Assembly (NCBI GenBank): GCA_009792885.1
Contig: WMCF01000007.1
Span: forward strand, 4,814,500-4,878,499
DNA length: 64,000 nt
Direction: 5' to 3'
Origin: Eremophila alpestris peregrina
Lineage: Eukaryota; Chordata; Aves; Passeriformes; Alaudidae
The notes under the pieces are model-generated. The model saw only the letters and a list, made by a program, of their open reading frames with translations. It was not told the origin of the DNA and did not search any database. Below, piece after piece: positions 1-12,200 of this stretch. Each line of letters starts with the position of its first letter. Position 1 is the first letter of the stretch. Made by a program: the position numbers and the translations under genes.

Positions 1-3000
1 AAACTGAGCTTGTTCCACAGCACTTGTTTTTTCTCCCCTGATGGGAAGAATAGTTATCTGGCTTCACATGCAGACAAATTGCACTATAAACTCTGCCACT
101 GCAGGTTTAGATACAATTATCAATCTGTGAAGAGAAAAGTACTTCCAGGGCAAAATGCACCCTCCTCCTGCAGCAGCCACCTGAGCTATGCTGCCAGAAT
201 TTCACTCTAAAAAGAGCCTATTTCTCTCCACTTACTACATACAACTCTAGACAGGCAGCTCTCATTTAAATCACTGCATTGTAGATATCTGGTTGGGTGA
301 GATGAATCCTTTACTCTTTCCCCTTCCCCAGCAACCACTTTTCTTCCCTGACTGTCTGGTTAATATTTCACTCAAGCCAAGGCTAGGTTTATTTCCCTTC
401 CTTCCCATGTGATCTTTTCTTCTGAACCTGTGTTTTGTCCTTCAACTCTTGTCTTTAATCCTTTCTGTCACATTTGCTTGTTCAGAATTGCATTCTTCCC
501 CTCTTGTTTGGCTTCATCTTTAATTTGGTGCAAGCACTGATTTAACATGTTCTTCATTCCTCTCAAGTCCTCACACTCTGAATCTTCCTCTTAATGTAGT
601 TCCATCATTTCTGTCACGTCTTCTGCCTCTTTACTCTTCCCTCCACATGTAAGTAAATCATCAACAGAGACACCTCTTTCCTCAACTCAAAGCAGTCAAA
701 AGAAAGCCTCAAGCCACTCAATGTGGTCCACAACACGACTGTATTCATCAGATCTAGAATAAGCTTCCCTGCCTTTACTCTTACATGGACTATAATAAGC
801 ATGGGGAAAAAAAATCATACTTCAATAGAAAACAGTTTCTATCAACCAGAACTTTAAGAATAGACCAGATTAAAATAGACCATATGATAATTCAAAACTT
901 AGCAGACTCAACAAGACTCCAGACATAGCATCCTGTCATCATCAACTGCTTGCACTAGGATCCTTGCACTGTTTCCAAAGAAGCTGCAAGGACATGCAAC
1001 AGCAGTCTAAGTGGTCATTACAGGGCTTCTGTTCATTACAGAAAGTTCTTCCCAATCCCAGGTGTTTTGAAGCATAGGAATTATACCAAATTATAACACA
1101 AATAACAAAACAACAGAAGCCAGGTGTATTATAATACATATATAAGTTTACATTCCTATACAGAAACTACAGATTTTTTCATCAACTACAAAATATCTAA
1201 TCTTTCCTGAAATCCTGCAAAGACAGCTGATAACATCAATACCATGTGGTTGAATGTCTTGCTCTAGTTTAGCTGGACACTTTCTATTTAAATACTACTT
1301 CTTTATTTCACACATTATCAAACATTACCTATATTCTTCTTCAGTCTGTGCTGCCTAATAATGACCTTAACAGGAAAGGGCTCATCAGTGCTTTCTCTCA
1401 GAATTTGAAAACCATGTGCTGACTTGTCCAGTATTCCGTCAATGGACTTCCATGTAGGAACCTTGTGTTTCTGTTAAAAAATTAGCCTCACCTAAAGTCA
1501 AAAACACAACCCACAAAAATTCTACACTGTAACAGGAATTGCTACCAAATTCCAGTGGGAATACCAAAAGGGAAAAGCTGTGACATTCTTAGAAATAGGC
1601 ATGAAAAGTAGATCAAACCTGAGCTGGTTAGAGCAGTATGGTGCTACTAATGCCAAGGTTGAGATTTCAATCCCTGCATGAGCCATTCACTTAAGAGTTA
1701 GACTTGATCCTCGTGGGTCCCGTCCAACTCAGAATGTTCTGTGATCTGTGATCACTTGCAACTCTGGCATTGCAAAATGCTTGGAGCAAGTGCTTGAGCA
1801 TGGGACCAGACACTAGCTACAGTCATCGGACAAATCTGTAACAGCAGTATCCATCTCCAAGGTAATGCTCCAAGCATCCATCAAAGCAGTAGTTTGCCTC
1901 TCTGTTACAGCTATTTAGAATGTTTCATCTTCCAGATCCTTGAGGAACACTGACCTCTCATAATCCCCCTCCTCACGTGCCCTCTGCCCTCTACTGAACT
2001 ATGTTGTTTCATTAACATCTCCCAGCTTTGTCCCTCTAGAAAGGTAAAGAAATTCCCTTTCTCCTTCGTGCCACTCAGAAGGGTAACATTTTCACCAGAG
2101 AGGTACACAAGTACATATGTTTTAAGCCCTATAAGGAGGGGTTTGTTCTGGAGATATAATGATGAAATGACAGTAAGGGAAAGAATTATGTGTCAGCTGT
2201 ACCTGATTTGTCATTTCTAATTGAGAGAGGTTTAATTCTTTGTTCAGTTTAGAAAAAGTCCCCAAGAACAGACAGCCAATGACAGCCCAGAATGGTAACC
2301 ATTTCTTTTACATTTAAATCTTATTTCCTTAAAAGCTGTGCACACACATGAGTTTCATTCTCTTGATAATCTGACACACCCTCTTATCTAAACCGTGAAC
2401 TGTCCTTTACCAAACTCTGATTAAAATACTACAGCCTATAAAGTTGATTCTGTGGGTATAGAACAAACTGTGATACATATGACACTTCATTGATTCCATG
2501 CTTTGTTTATGGTCAGGTTTTACAGTAAAAATAGAAATATTTTTGATTTAATTATCCATTGTTTCAATGAATGTGCAAACATTTTTAAAGATAAATGCTC
2601 AGGAGTGCAGTTTTCTTCTTAAGCATAATAAAGGAAACCCTGGCTGATGCCAAATCCGAGGGTGGAAGTGGGGAATCAGAGTTTAATAAATCTCAAGGCA
2701 GAGAAATTATTTCATGATTAGGCAAAAATGCCCAGCAAAGGACAGCAGACAAAGACTGTCAGTAGGAAACCTAACACCAAAATAGAGATATTCAAGGAGA
2801 AGGACCTGAACATGGGACTCAAGTTACAAAGACAACAGTTAAAACTGGTCTCCTCTTTGGCTGTGACCCCATTATGCAAGAACAAGGACCTACTCAAATT
2901 CACAGTGCAGCTAACTAGGGAATGAATAAAGCAATATTTATTTACCCAGCCACAGCAAGAGAGTCATTGATGCAGGAAGTTACTGAGAAACAAGTTTCAC

Positions 3001-3946
3001 AGATGAAATTTAAAGTGCTCCTGATAATTTCATAGTCATGAGCATTTCTAGCTTTGAAAGCTGGAAAAAAAGTAGTCATTTCAAATGTCATTCTTTAAAA
3101 ATCAACACCTGAGTACCACAACTACTACTGCTATAGGGAGGAAACCAGATTATTTGGCTAAGTGACTTAACCAGACAGGCAGTTCCTATATTTCTGCATC
3201 TGATTTTGTGCATTTCCACCCATTCTGATAATAAAGTAGTCTCCGTAGCTAAAACAGCTTCATGCTTTTCAGTGTGGTGAATTACTCCCCTCCACAGTGC
3301 AGAAAGCACCCAACACTTCCACAATTCATTACTATTCAAAGTCTCAAATACACTCCTAGATTTTACTCAACCAATCAAAATAAATTCAGATTAGGCACTG
3401 ATATTTTTGAGCTCACGACTGTGCTCTCAAAGTGTCTTAAGCACTTATTAAGAGCTCAGGACCAGGAATATTAGGTTTGAATCTGGCAGGGAAGAAGTCA
3501 CCCTATTTTCTCCCACATTGAGAAGTATCAGAGAAGTCACACAAGACTGAAACAGGAGATCGTTGCTTCAACTCTAACACAGTCTAACACAGAACACAGT
3601 CTTCCTTCTCAGGAGAGTATTTTGAACACATCCATCTGATGCTACTTGTTGAACAATGTGTTCCCAGGTTAAAAAAAAGTCCATGCAGAGTCTCCAGAAA
3701 CACTCCCTTCAACAACAAAGAGTTGGAAAATGCTTTTAAATGAGCCACAAATCCACCAGGCCAAAGACGGACGCTTCAGATCTGGCAGTCGAGGCCGGAG
3801 GAACAGGTTCAGCAGGAAGCATTCAGCTTTGCCCTTCCTCCCCACGTCACCCCCTTGAAAACCAGGAATGAGCTAATTTATCTATGCAGACCTCAGCCAC
3901 TGCTATCAAGTTCCCTTTCAGCACATGCATGCAAATTCCCCCTTAC
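1..3946 (-). other. IRF2: IRF2 intron 2 (partial)
   Basis: Non-coding sequence downstream, in gene sense, of the IRF2 start-codon exon. The donor on the minus strand is AAG|GTAAGG at 3947/3946. I looked for the next IRF2 exon, which encodes the following part of the DNA-binding domain, and did not find it, so it lies beyond base 1. The only repeat recognised is a tRNA-derived SINE near 1.6-1.75 kb. The short open frames here have no recognisable protein character. Confidence 0.8.
1616..1755 (+). mobile_element. TguSINE1-like SINE (tRNA-Ile head, CR1-like tail)
   Basis: The left part resembles a degraded tRNA-Ile gene. An A-box region reads GAGCTGGTTAGAGC, the anticodon arm resembles GTGCTACTAATGCCAAGG, and a B-box remnant lies near 1660-1672. 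It is followed by a CCATTCACTTAAGAGTT linker and a tail with GGGTCCCGTCCAACTCAGAAT and TTCTGTGAT, the classic CR1 3' end. A tRNA-Ile head fused to a CR1 tail is the structure described for passerine TguSINE1 elements mobilised by CR1. The first bases of the tRNA part are missing or diverged. It lies antisense to IRF2, in intron 2. The family name is from memory; the structure is visible. Confidence 0.75.
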
Positions 3947-4033
3947 CTTATTTAACCATTTCAGCCCCGGTATTCTGTTGGAGTTGATTTGTTCTTCCAG
4001 CCAGGGCCGCATCCGCATCCTTTCGACAGGCAT
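3947..4033 (-). CDS. IRF2: IRF2 coding start (exon 2 coding part): interferon regulatory factor 2, N-terminus
   Basis: The minus strand encodes 29 residues beginning MPVERMRMRPWLEEQINSN and ending GLKWLNK, the start of the IRF-family DNA-binding domain. W11 and W26 are the first two of the conserved tryptophans. IRF2 is a nuclear factor that binds IRF-E/ISRE (GAAANN repeat) DNA and mostly antagonises IRF1, repressing interferon-responsive genes. MPVERM separates it from IRF1, which begins MPITRM. The exon ends exactly after codon 29 at a consensus donor (GTAAGG). ATG at 4033-4031 is chosen because it gives the family's known N-terminus. Position 20 is Arg (AGA); human IRF2 as I recall it has Thr (ACA), a one-base difference at a position that is Gln in IRF1. 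The rest of the gene is outside the window. Confidence 0.95.
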
Positions 4034-4054
4034 TGTCACCCACCTGGGAAGGAG
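3947..4054 (-). other. IRF2: IRF2 exon 2 (21 nt of 5' UTR plus 87 nt coding)
   Basis: On the minus strand the intron ends with TTCCCTGCAG and the exon starts at 4054, giving 21 nt of leader before the ATG. A second AG at CCCAG, 11 nt further in, is a less likely acceptor. The lengths match the short leader portion of exon 2 that I recall from human IRF2. Confidence 0.85.
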
Positions 4055-7000
4055 CTGCAGGGAACAAGAGACAAGGATACTTGTTTGCCAGGCAGAACTC
4101 CCAGGCAGGTCCTCCACCTCTGCACAGTACACTTATTAAAGCTTTGCAGGCACTGAATGATTATAAATATAATCATCATTTCAGATCTGCCAGCCTCCCC
4201 TAAGAGCAAATGAGATAACGTCTTCTTTATGGCAGAAAATACTCTTCTGGTACACTTGTGTTAGGAAAACCTCCACCTGAAGATGGCAAAAGATATCAGC
4301 AAAAGCTTGTCTGCTGATCCACGTGGGAAGTCAGAAAGTAAAACACACTCTTGGAGATACCTCTTTTTGGTCCACAGACCTGCATTTGCAGAAGACCTTT
4401 TTTTACCAAGAAAAACAAAATGTAACGAAAAAAAATCACATGCAGGAGGCATCATTGTACTACCTAAAATGATGCTTCTGCTAACCAAAGGGCTTTCAAA
4501 TGGCTGTTCCAGTCCTATGAACTTGACTAGAATTAATAAAAGTACATTTTACATCACAGCAGTTTAGCAGACCACTTTGGTTCTGGCTGAGTAGTTGGAC
4601 CCCCTCCCTCGACAGTTTTCTCTGATCAAGTCAGTCATTGAATTTTTTAGCTGTTATTTTACATTTCAGTGCTGTTCAGCTATGAAGTGAGTGCTTCACA
4701 CATCCCTCAGCTGCACTACACCACCTTGTATTATCCAGTTAAGACTCAAACTGACTTCTTTTTCCGTCTCTCTCTCTCTCACACGCACACATGACCTTGA
4801 TGCCACTTCCCTGTTTAGAGCTGTAAATTATTGACATAAGAGTCCAAAGTCTTGAACCCGAGGCAGAAAATTTTAAAAACATTAACCAACTGGCACTAGA
4901 TGCAGATTAAAGCACCACATTAAATGCCTGTTAAGCACCCTGGAACCCATCATTTCCACACTGAAATACTTGCATTTAGGCTGCTGCTTCTCCTTGCCCC
5001 CTCTGCACTGGGCTCAGCTCCTTCCTCTCTCTTTTGCTCTTCACATCTGTGTTCTCTGCATCATTCTTAACTTCTCTGCTCCACTATTCTTGTCACCTTT
5101 GATCTTAAAAATAAAAAAGAGAAAGAAAAATTTGAAAGCACACAGCAATGGCACAAATGTAAATGGGTTTGTTCTCGCTTCCTATGGGAGTACAGGCATG
5201 GGACAGACTAACAATTAGGCAGTACCAAGCCCACACCCAGCACAAGAGGAAGAAAAACGTTCAAAGTTTCCTCTCATTGCTCTGAGGACATGTATTTCCT
5301 TGAAACTAATAAGCAATTAAAACCTGAATGTAACAATAAGGTTCTTTGATGTGTTCAGAGAATTTACCAGCAGCCATGCTCTCACTAATCTTTTAGCAAA
5401 CATATTGGTATTTGGTTTGCTTCTCTGCAGAGCTGGTCACTCGTGCTTCAGCTGCAGCCTCTTGCAGCAACTACAAATTTCTAAAATAGCTCAGAAAACG
5501 GTTGCAACTGCTCAGCTCCCTTTCAGGTTCACTTCAGATACAAAAAAACAGCCAACCCCAGGAATTCAACAGCAGACAAGCCCTTGTGCATATACCCTCC
5601 CTGTGTAAGAGGGAAGCTATTTCCTGGGTAAGGATGATATGGGTTCAGTTTTTTTTAGCCTGCAGGTTGGTGGCAAACAACAAGCCATGTCACTGCATCC
5701 CCTCCCCTTGGCACCAACAATTCTCATCCAGGTTGCAGAATGTCTCTAGCATCTTCCCCTACTACAATCTGAGTCAAAGCTAAAAAATGCAAAAGGCAAT
5801 CTACTAAAATCATGAGCAAATTTTTATTTGTCTGACAAGGAAGAAACAATTATCTGCAATAGATGTATTTCTTTGTAAGGTATCTTTAAGTATGCATGCA
5901 CTTTGAGACAATTCCTGGAAACACTGTGCATTAGATTCAACATTCAATATGAGTTTTCCCATTTAGCAGTCAGACTCGTCTTCTGGGTAATGAGCCCCTG
6001 AGACAAATTTCAAGCCCATCTAAATGAACAACTTAGAAGGCAAAAAGTCATCTTGAAAGCAGCAGCAATGAATCCCACTTGGGACAGGCCACACGGAAGA
6101 AACAGAAGCTGCCTTTGTACAAAAGCAATACATTTCAGGAAATGAGAAAGCCGCCAACAATGGCTACTACAAGAAATTGCCCAAAATGGCAGAGTTGAGC
6201 CAACCTGTCTTTGCCCTCCCACATCCCTGGGGGCTTCCCCAGCTGCTCCCCTGCAGCTGCTGTGGAGAGATGCTCATCTTCTTTTTGGCACCCAGGGATT
6301 CCTCAGGGATTAGCAACTGCAGCTGTCAGCACACACCTTCCCATCCTTCACCCACACCAAGACAAATTAATCCAAGGTAGTCAGGAGAGAAGCTTGGCTT
6401 GAGAGAAGAGAGGAGTGGATGCCAAGACCTGTTCCTCTGAAAGTAAATTCAAACCCAGGTAAAAACAATCCTATAATGATGTTCATCTAGAGGGAACAGT
6501 GGGAATGTTCTGGAGTTATGTCCTTCACAGAGGAGCAAGCATAGCCATGCTCCTGCTCATCAAAACACAACCCCCACCCCATGCTCCTTTAAGAGCACAT
6601 GCTGCTGAAAATAAAGCTGGATGTCTTCAGAAGACATTCCCAGACCTGTCTGCCTCAGGATAGCACTGACCGCAATGGTGCTAAAATGTAGCAGGGTTTT
6701 TGTCAGTTGCATGTCAACAACATCCTTTTGATGAAAATACCAAATCAACTCTACCAAGTAATTGCCAGTGGGAAATGAAGGTGCCATATCTCCATCCAGA
6801 GCTGTCAAATGCATGATTTATTTGTACAGAAAAAAAATCAGCTTCTGCAGTGTCTTAAAAGTAGCTTTCTGTCTGTCCACAAATGGCATTACTGGGCGCA
6901 ATTGAAGCCTTATTCCACTGGCTCCAGGTGGGAGAACCTGGAGTCCATCCATCAGTGAGTACAGATTCAATCACCTGACATTAAAAATCATTTCAGTTTG

Positions 7001-8272
7001 TAAAGATGTTTGAAATGCTCCAAAATAGGCAGCAAAAGCATGTAAAGTTTCAGGGGCCATTGCACAGCACCACACCAACTTCACCATCCATCAGAACATA
7101 TTAATTACAAAACAAACCTACAAAGTCTAAGGTGAGCCCTACAAAACAGCAGGTAAACCAAGTTTCTTGCCAGCCTCTCTCCAGTGTTTACCCAGGTGAA
7201 AGAAAAAAAGCAGAAACAGTCAATCCTTTTAAGCAGAACAAAACATCAACATTTATAATCTGGAGCTGGCTGTGAAACTAAAAAAACTTACCCACCTATC
7301 TCCCACTCCTGGTCAGTCTCAATGTTGCACTTCCCCTGCACATTCTAGAAGAAGCTACAACATTTTTTGCACATCTAACAGTATTTTCAGAGCTGCCAAG
7401 GCATCCAGTTCCCACTGGCTTCACCACTACCATGATTTCCTGAGCTGTGGGTACCCATCTGCTGGCCTAAGCAAATCTCTCCAGAAGCCTGGTTACTTTT
7501 GCCTGCCTAAACCTTCACACTCTGGTTAACCAGGAGAAAAATGGCTTAATGCCTGCCTTGGGTCACTTGACACCATCTTCCCCCCACACTGCAGAGACCA
7601 TGCATGGAGCCAAGGAGAGGAGCAGAGCTGGCTGGGAGGAAGGACGGAGCAGAAGGAAGGAGCAGCACCAGCTCCACCAGTGGCAAAGAAACACCCCGTG
7701 CTCCACCAGCCTTCAGTCACATCCCAGTTCTGCTGCATGCTAATGCTACTCTTTGCATAGGCAGCTTTCTGAAGAAGTCCAGGAACTCAGCAGGCTTACA
7801 AGCAACACCTCTTTCTGCAGGGTCTTCTTCATCTGCTTGAACCTGGACCATGGCTCCCATCCCGCTCAAAGACACATGCGACAGCACAACCGAGAGAGGA
7901 AGGCACTCTGGCATTGGGGTGGGAAGGAGCAGCTGGGAAGGACAGGGAAGAACCCCTTAATCCAAAACTGTTCCTGTGCTTTTAGACAACAGCTTTAAAT
8001 CTGGATAGTACTGACCCACAGCATCTCTTTGGTGAGAACACAGGAAAATTATTAATACTACCAGAGACCCAATGTTGAAGCCTTCTGGCATTATGCTGAA
8101 AATCATTCCTGTTTGTTTATCACTGTCTCATGGTGGAGGGAAGGAAGACTAATCACCAACAAACACAGTCAACTACAGATGGGACCACAGAAAGCATTTT
8201 TCTGCCCTATCTTTAAAGAGGAGCTCATTTGGATATTTTAAGGACTACCTGCTAGGATATCAAACTGTGATC

Positions 8273-8312
8273 CTTAGTAAGACATTCTTAGTAAGACATT
8301 CTTAGTAAGACA
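8273..8312. repeat. 14-bp tandem repeat, 2.9 copies
   Basis: The unit CTTAGTAAGACATT is repeated perfectly at 8273-8286 and 8287-8300, with a partial third copy at 8301-8312. The lack of divergence suggests recent expansion. Confidence 0.9.
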
Positions 8313-9154
8313 GCCAGTCTTCAAAAATCACTATTTTTAACCATGCCTGCTATAAATGTATTAAGACTGGTAGCTCCAGGAATATAATGTCCCTTTTCTT
8401 GCTCTATTTTTACCACCTGTCTTAATATTAGAGGGGACCATAGTCAGGGGCATTTGCTGTTTTGGGGGTGGAAGCTTAAATATATTGATGGATATGAAGA
8501 CATCAATAAAATTATTCCCAGACCAACAGAGAGTGGGCAAGACATCAGCTCCAATTCACAGGCGGCTTTTGCATGGAGAGAGAGTCAGTGAGAGCCTGTG
8601 AAGAGCCATTCCCACACAGGAAGCATGGCCCATGGATGGGCTGCCACCACAGTTTATGGAGGGATTATTCTGACCTTCTTTGAAGCTTTAATTACTGCAC
8701 TATTCAGGCTAGTCCTGTGATCAGCCTTTTTTTTTTTGCAATGAGAAACTTCAAAACATGGTGAAGGCTACTCCCCAACAAGCTATAAACTGGTTACAAT
8801 CTGCATACACACATATTTTCATTCCATAATGACTGATAGAGAGCTTGTAGTCCCTCCCTACTTTCTGCAACAACATTCTAGTAAGTCTGACTTGTTTTTT
8901 CCTTCACAGAGATAACACTCCTGCCATACAGAAAGTGTAACCTTTGAGAATGAAGAGCTCTTCACTAGAATTACAGCAGCTGTAGACAGAAAGTGAAAGC
9001 AATGGCATGGTAGGCATTACATCTGAGCAGTACATGATGTTCTCTTTCCTTCAGTTTCACTCTGGCAGCATCTGGAAAAGGCACAAAGGTTATCCCAAAA
9101 ACATAGGCTACTCTGTGCCTGTGGGTACTTTCTCAACAGTATATTCCTATGGAA

Positions 9155-9272
9155 GCAAAAAAACAAACAAAAAAAAAACCCAAAAAAACCAAAAAAAAAA
9201 AAAAAAAAATGGAAGAAAAAAAAAAAAAAAAAAAAAACCAAAAAAAAACCAATCCCAAAAATAAACAAACTA
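9155..9272. repeat. A-rich low-complexity tract
   Basis: More than 100 bases of nearly pure A on the plus strand, broken by occasional C pairs and one TGG. It could be a decayed poly-A tail, but no element body is recognisable beside it. The Lys-rich (plus) and Phe-rich (minus) open frames across it are artefacts. Confidence 0.9.
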
Positions 9273-12200
9273 ACCACTGGAAACCACTAGTTCTTTTCCT
9301 ATCACCAAGTATATGGCTAATAGATTTGTCAGTATATGGAAATATTATTAACAGTTGTGAAAAGTTAAGGTGGGATAAGATCTTGGAGGCACATTTATGA
9401 AGTAAGTCACAGTCTTTGCTCAAAGCTGTGGAAAAACATGTGTTCCTCAGAGAATATTGCATGGTCTTGATTTATCTTTTGTCTACAAATACAGAATGGG
9501 CAATATTATTTTTTTGCAAAATTATCTTTATTTGTGCTTTGCTGATAAACTTTTAAACTATTTCCTTTGTTTGCTAAGGCTGATGCAGTTAAGAAAAGCA
9601 TCAATCATCCCGTGTGACCAAAGAGATATGTTGAAATGAGACCATACTCTAATTTTAGGATTCAGAGAACTGGGTTCTGTATTTGTGTCTGTGCCAAGAC
9701 TGTTCCAGCATACAAGGAAACATGATCTTTTTTTAAAGAACAGTACTTGGAGCAAAATTCTTCTCTTTGGTCACAGACTGAACTCTGCCTTCATATAGGA
9801 TTTTGCAATAACCACCTTTTTCAGTTATTCTGCTGTGAATACCACTTTCAAAGACTTCACTGTCTGTACTCTGAGGAAAGCCCTGCTTAGAAGTCAAACT
9901 CATCAGAGGGACAGAGCCTTCTCCCAGGTAAGAAAACCTGTTAGACTCATCTGCCCAGAAATACTTCAGAAATGTGAGACTGATGCTGAAAGGACCACAG
10001 AAGTGCACTTTACTCAGCTGCTTTGACTGTGGACACCTGAACCCCCCCTACCTGTGTGTGGGGAGACAAGACTTCTGCCTGGTACATCTCCTGTCTGCCA
10101 TGAGGTGGATGAGTATCTTAGACAGGCACTGCAGAACAAGCCTTCATTCTGATAATCCCAAATCTTGCAAATAGCCATATCTCTTTTTTGGAACCAACAG
10201 AAAAAGAGTAGCAAATAAGGGAAAGTGGGCATTGCCATTCTTAGAGGTACAAGGGTTACAGATTCAAAGTGAAATCCTCACTTAGAAAATATACACAAAG
10301 CAAGAAAACCCATAAAAACCAGTAAGAGACTTTCTGGACTCATAGCTAGTTAGAAAGCAAAACCTACCCTCTCTGGTCTTTTAATTGCATGTAATGGTGC
10401 TTCTTTTTTCCTTACCATTATTCTGTCAGTGATGCTATGTTGAACAGAGAGGGATGGGAGAAACATCACTGGCAGATTTGCTTCTCACTAAGCACCTCTT
10501 GCTATGAGCTAAATTAAAGTACTCCCATGGCCAGTCTGCTTCACAGACCCAGCTCCTGTTGGCTTCAACACTTCATCTACATTGTAGCAACAGCAGTATT
10601 TTTCCTGCTCTTTCCTAATGTTTTGGTGGCAGTAGAAAAGACTATGTCCTTCCTGTCCATCACCAAGAAAGAGTTCACTGCAGCCAGGAAAAGTCATACT
10701 TTATTTACTCTGGTGCTTCCAGGAAGGAGGCAACTTCATCAAGACAGTCCAGAAAGCCAAGAATTGGAGAGCAGGCAGGTCCTGGACAGACTGGTGTGAG
10801 GAATGGCCTGGTCATTAAGAAGAACCTGTACATGCAATACTTCACCTGCTTCCCTAGGTTCCCAAACTAAATGTGGCAGGGCTAGAACAGGACTATGGCT
10901 GCCAAGGGGAAAGCTTTGTGCGGTGGTGAAAACCCTGGGAAATCTGGCTGCTGCATGACAGATTCATACTAGGAACAGCTACCCAACTTTCCAAGGCTCT
11001 GTAGTGTCCAGGTTGTGCCCACCTCATTGCAAGGCAGATGGAGGAGGAGGAGGAAGCATTCAGCATGCACTCCTCTCCTGCTGCTGTACCCAAGAACAAT
11101 ACACAAAGTAGAATGAAGAAAAGCCCTTTTATCCTCAAGTGACAGAGGGTAAAAAAAGAAACAACCCAACTTTTCATGAAAACAAAAACCTAAGAAAACA
11201 AAGGCAAAAGTAGCTCAAACATGTATTGAAGTCAGCATTACAGACTGCATGTTAAACACACCCAGGAAAAATGTACTGTGAGAACTCATACTGTATATGG
11301 AGTGTGTTTCATCAGCCCTATAGCATTTCTGTTCCACCCAAAGGGTGTTAACATGCCCTGGCTGGGATTCAGACGTTACACATCAAAACACTCTCTCCTT
11401 TGGTTTCCATGCAGAGCTTATTCTCCCTCAGCAGCTAAGACGTGAGTTGTTATTTTGCAATGATCTCAGCCTCAATAAAGTTAGCTCTTGGATTTGCAGA
11501 CTAGAAGTTCACTGAAGAAATTCCATCTTATTTTAATACAATAAACGCAGAAGGTTGTCCTTTTTTGCTTCTGGACTTAGTCATAATGAAGCAAGGCTTC
11601 AGCCTCTCAATACCCACAATGAAATTTCCCTTGTGCTGGCTCCTGTGTTGAACACTATCACGACACTTGAAGAACACAATGTCTGTGACTGAGCACATCC
11701 ACTTCTCTGGCATTGCAGCAACCTACATCAGCTGGGAATTTGGGCCAGGGTTTTATCAGATTGCTAAAGATCATCTCCACAGTATCCTTGCCGCAATACT
11801 CATCACATATCAACGTCTGCTAGTCTGGTGACAATACAAAATGATTGCTTTAGTTTCAGCTTTAAAAGATCACTTTGTTTCCTGGAGGATTTCTTTCATT
11901 TTTTTTCTCATGCCTTGCAGGGACTGAAGATGGGAGATGCCAGATTCTGGTGACATCAGGACGACAACACATCTGTACGAGAAACAACAGCCCTTGCCAC
12001 CTCCTCCAGGAGTTTCAAAAGCAGCCACAGATTGATTATTTACAATCAGTCAAATATCTGATTTGTTTTCTTTTTAAGCTTTGTATTACGTTTGATGACT
12101 GCCATGATTTGTCCTCAGTATCTGGGATTTCTAATTTTTCTCTCAAATACTGCCTAAAATAGAGGTGGTGACTTTCATGTACTTCACTCAGACAAGTTTG

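Noticed and set aside
1616..1690. tRNA-Ile-like sequence
   Set aside because: A- and B-boxes are degraded, the 5' end is missing and a CR1-like tail follows; it is a SINE, not a functional tRNA gene.
4970..5218. Hydrophobic plus-strand frame that could be read as a membrane peptide
   Set aside because: Lies within IRF2 intron 1 in T/C-rich DNA; hydrophobicity follows from composition and there is no other support.
9007..9462. Lys-rich and Phe-rich frames
   Set aside because: Translation of an A homopolymer tract.
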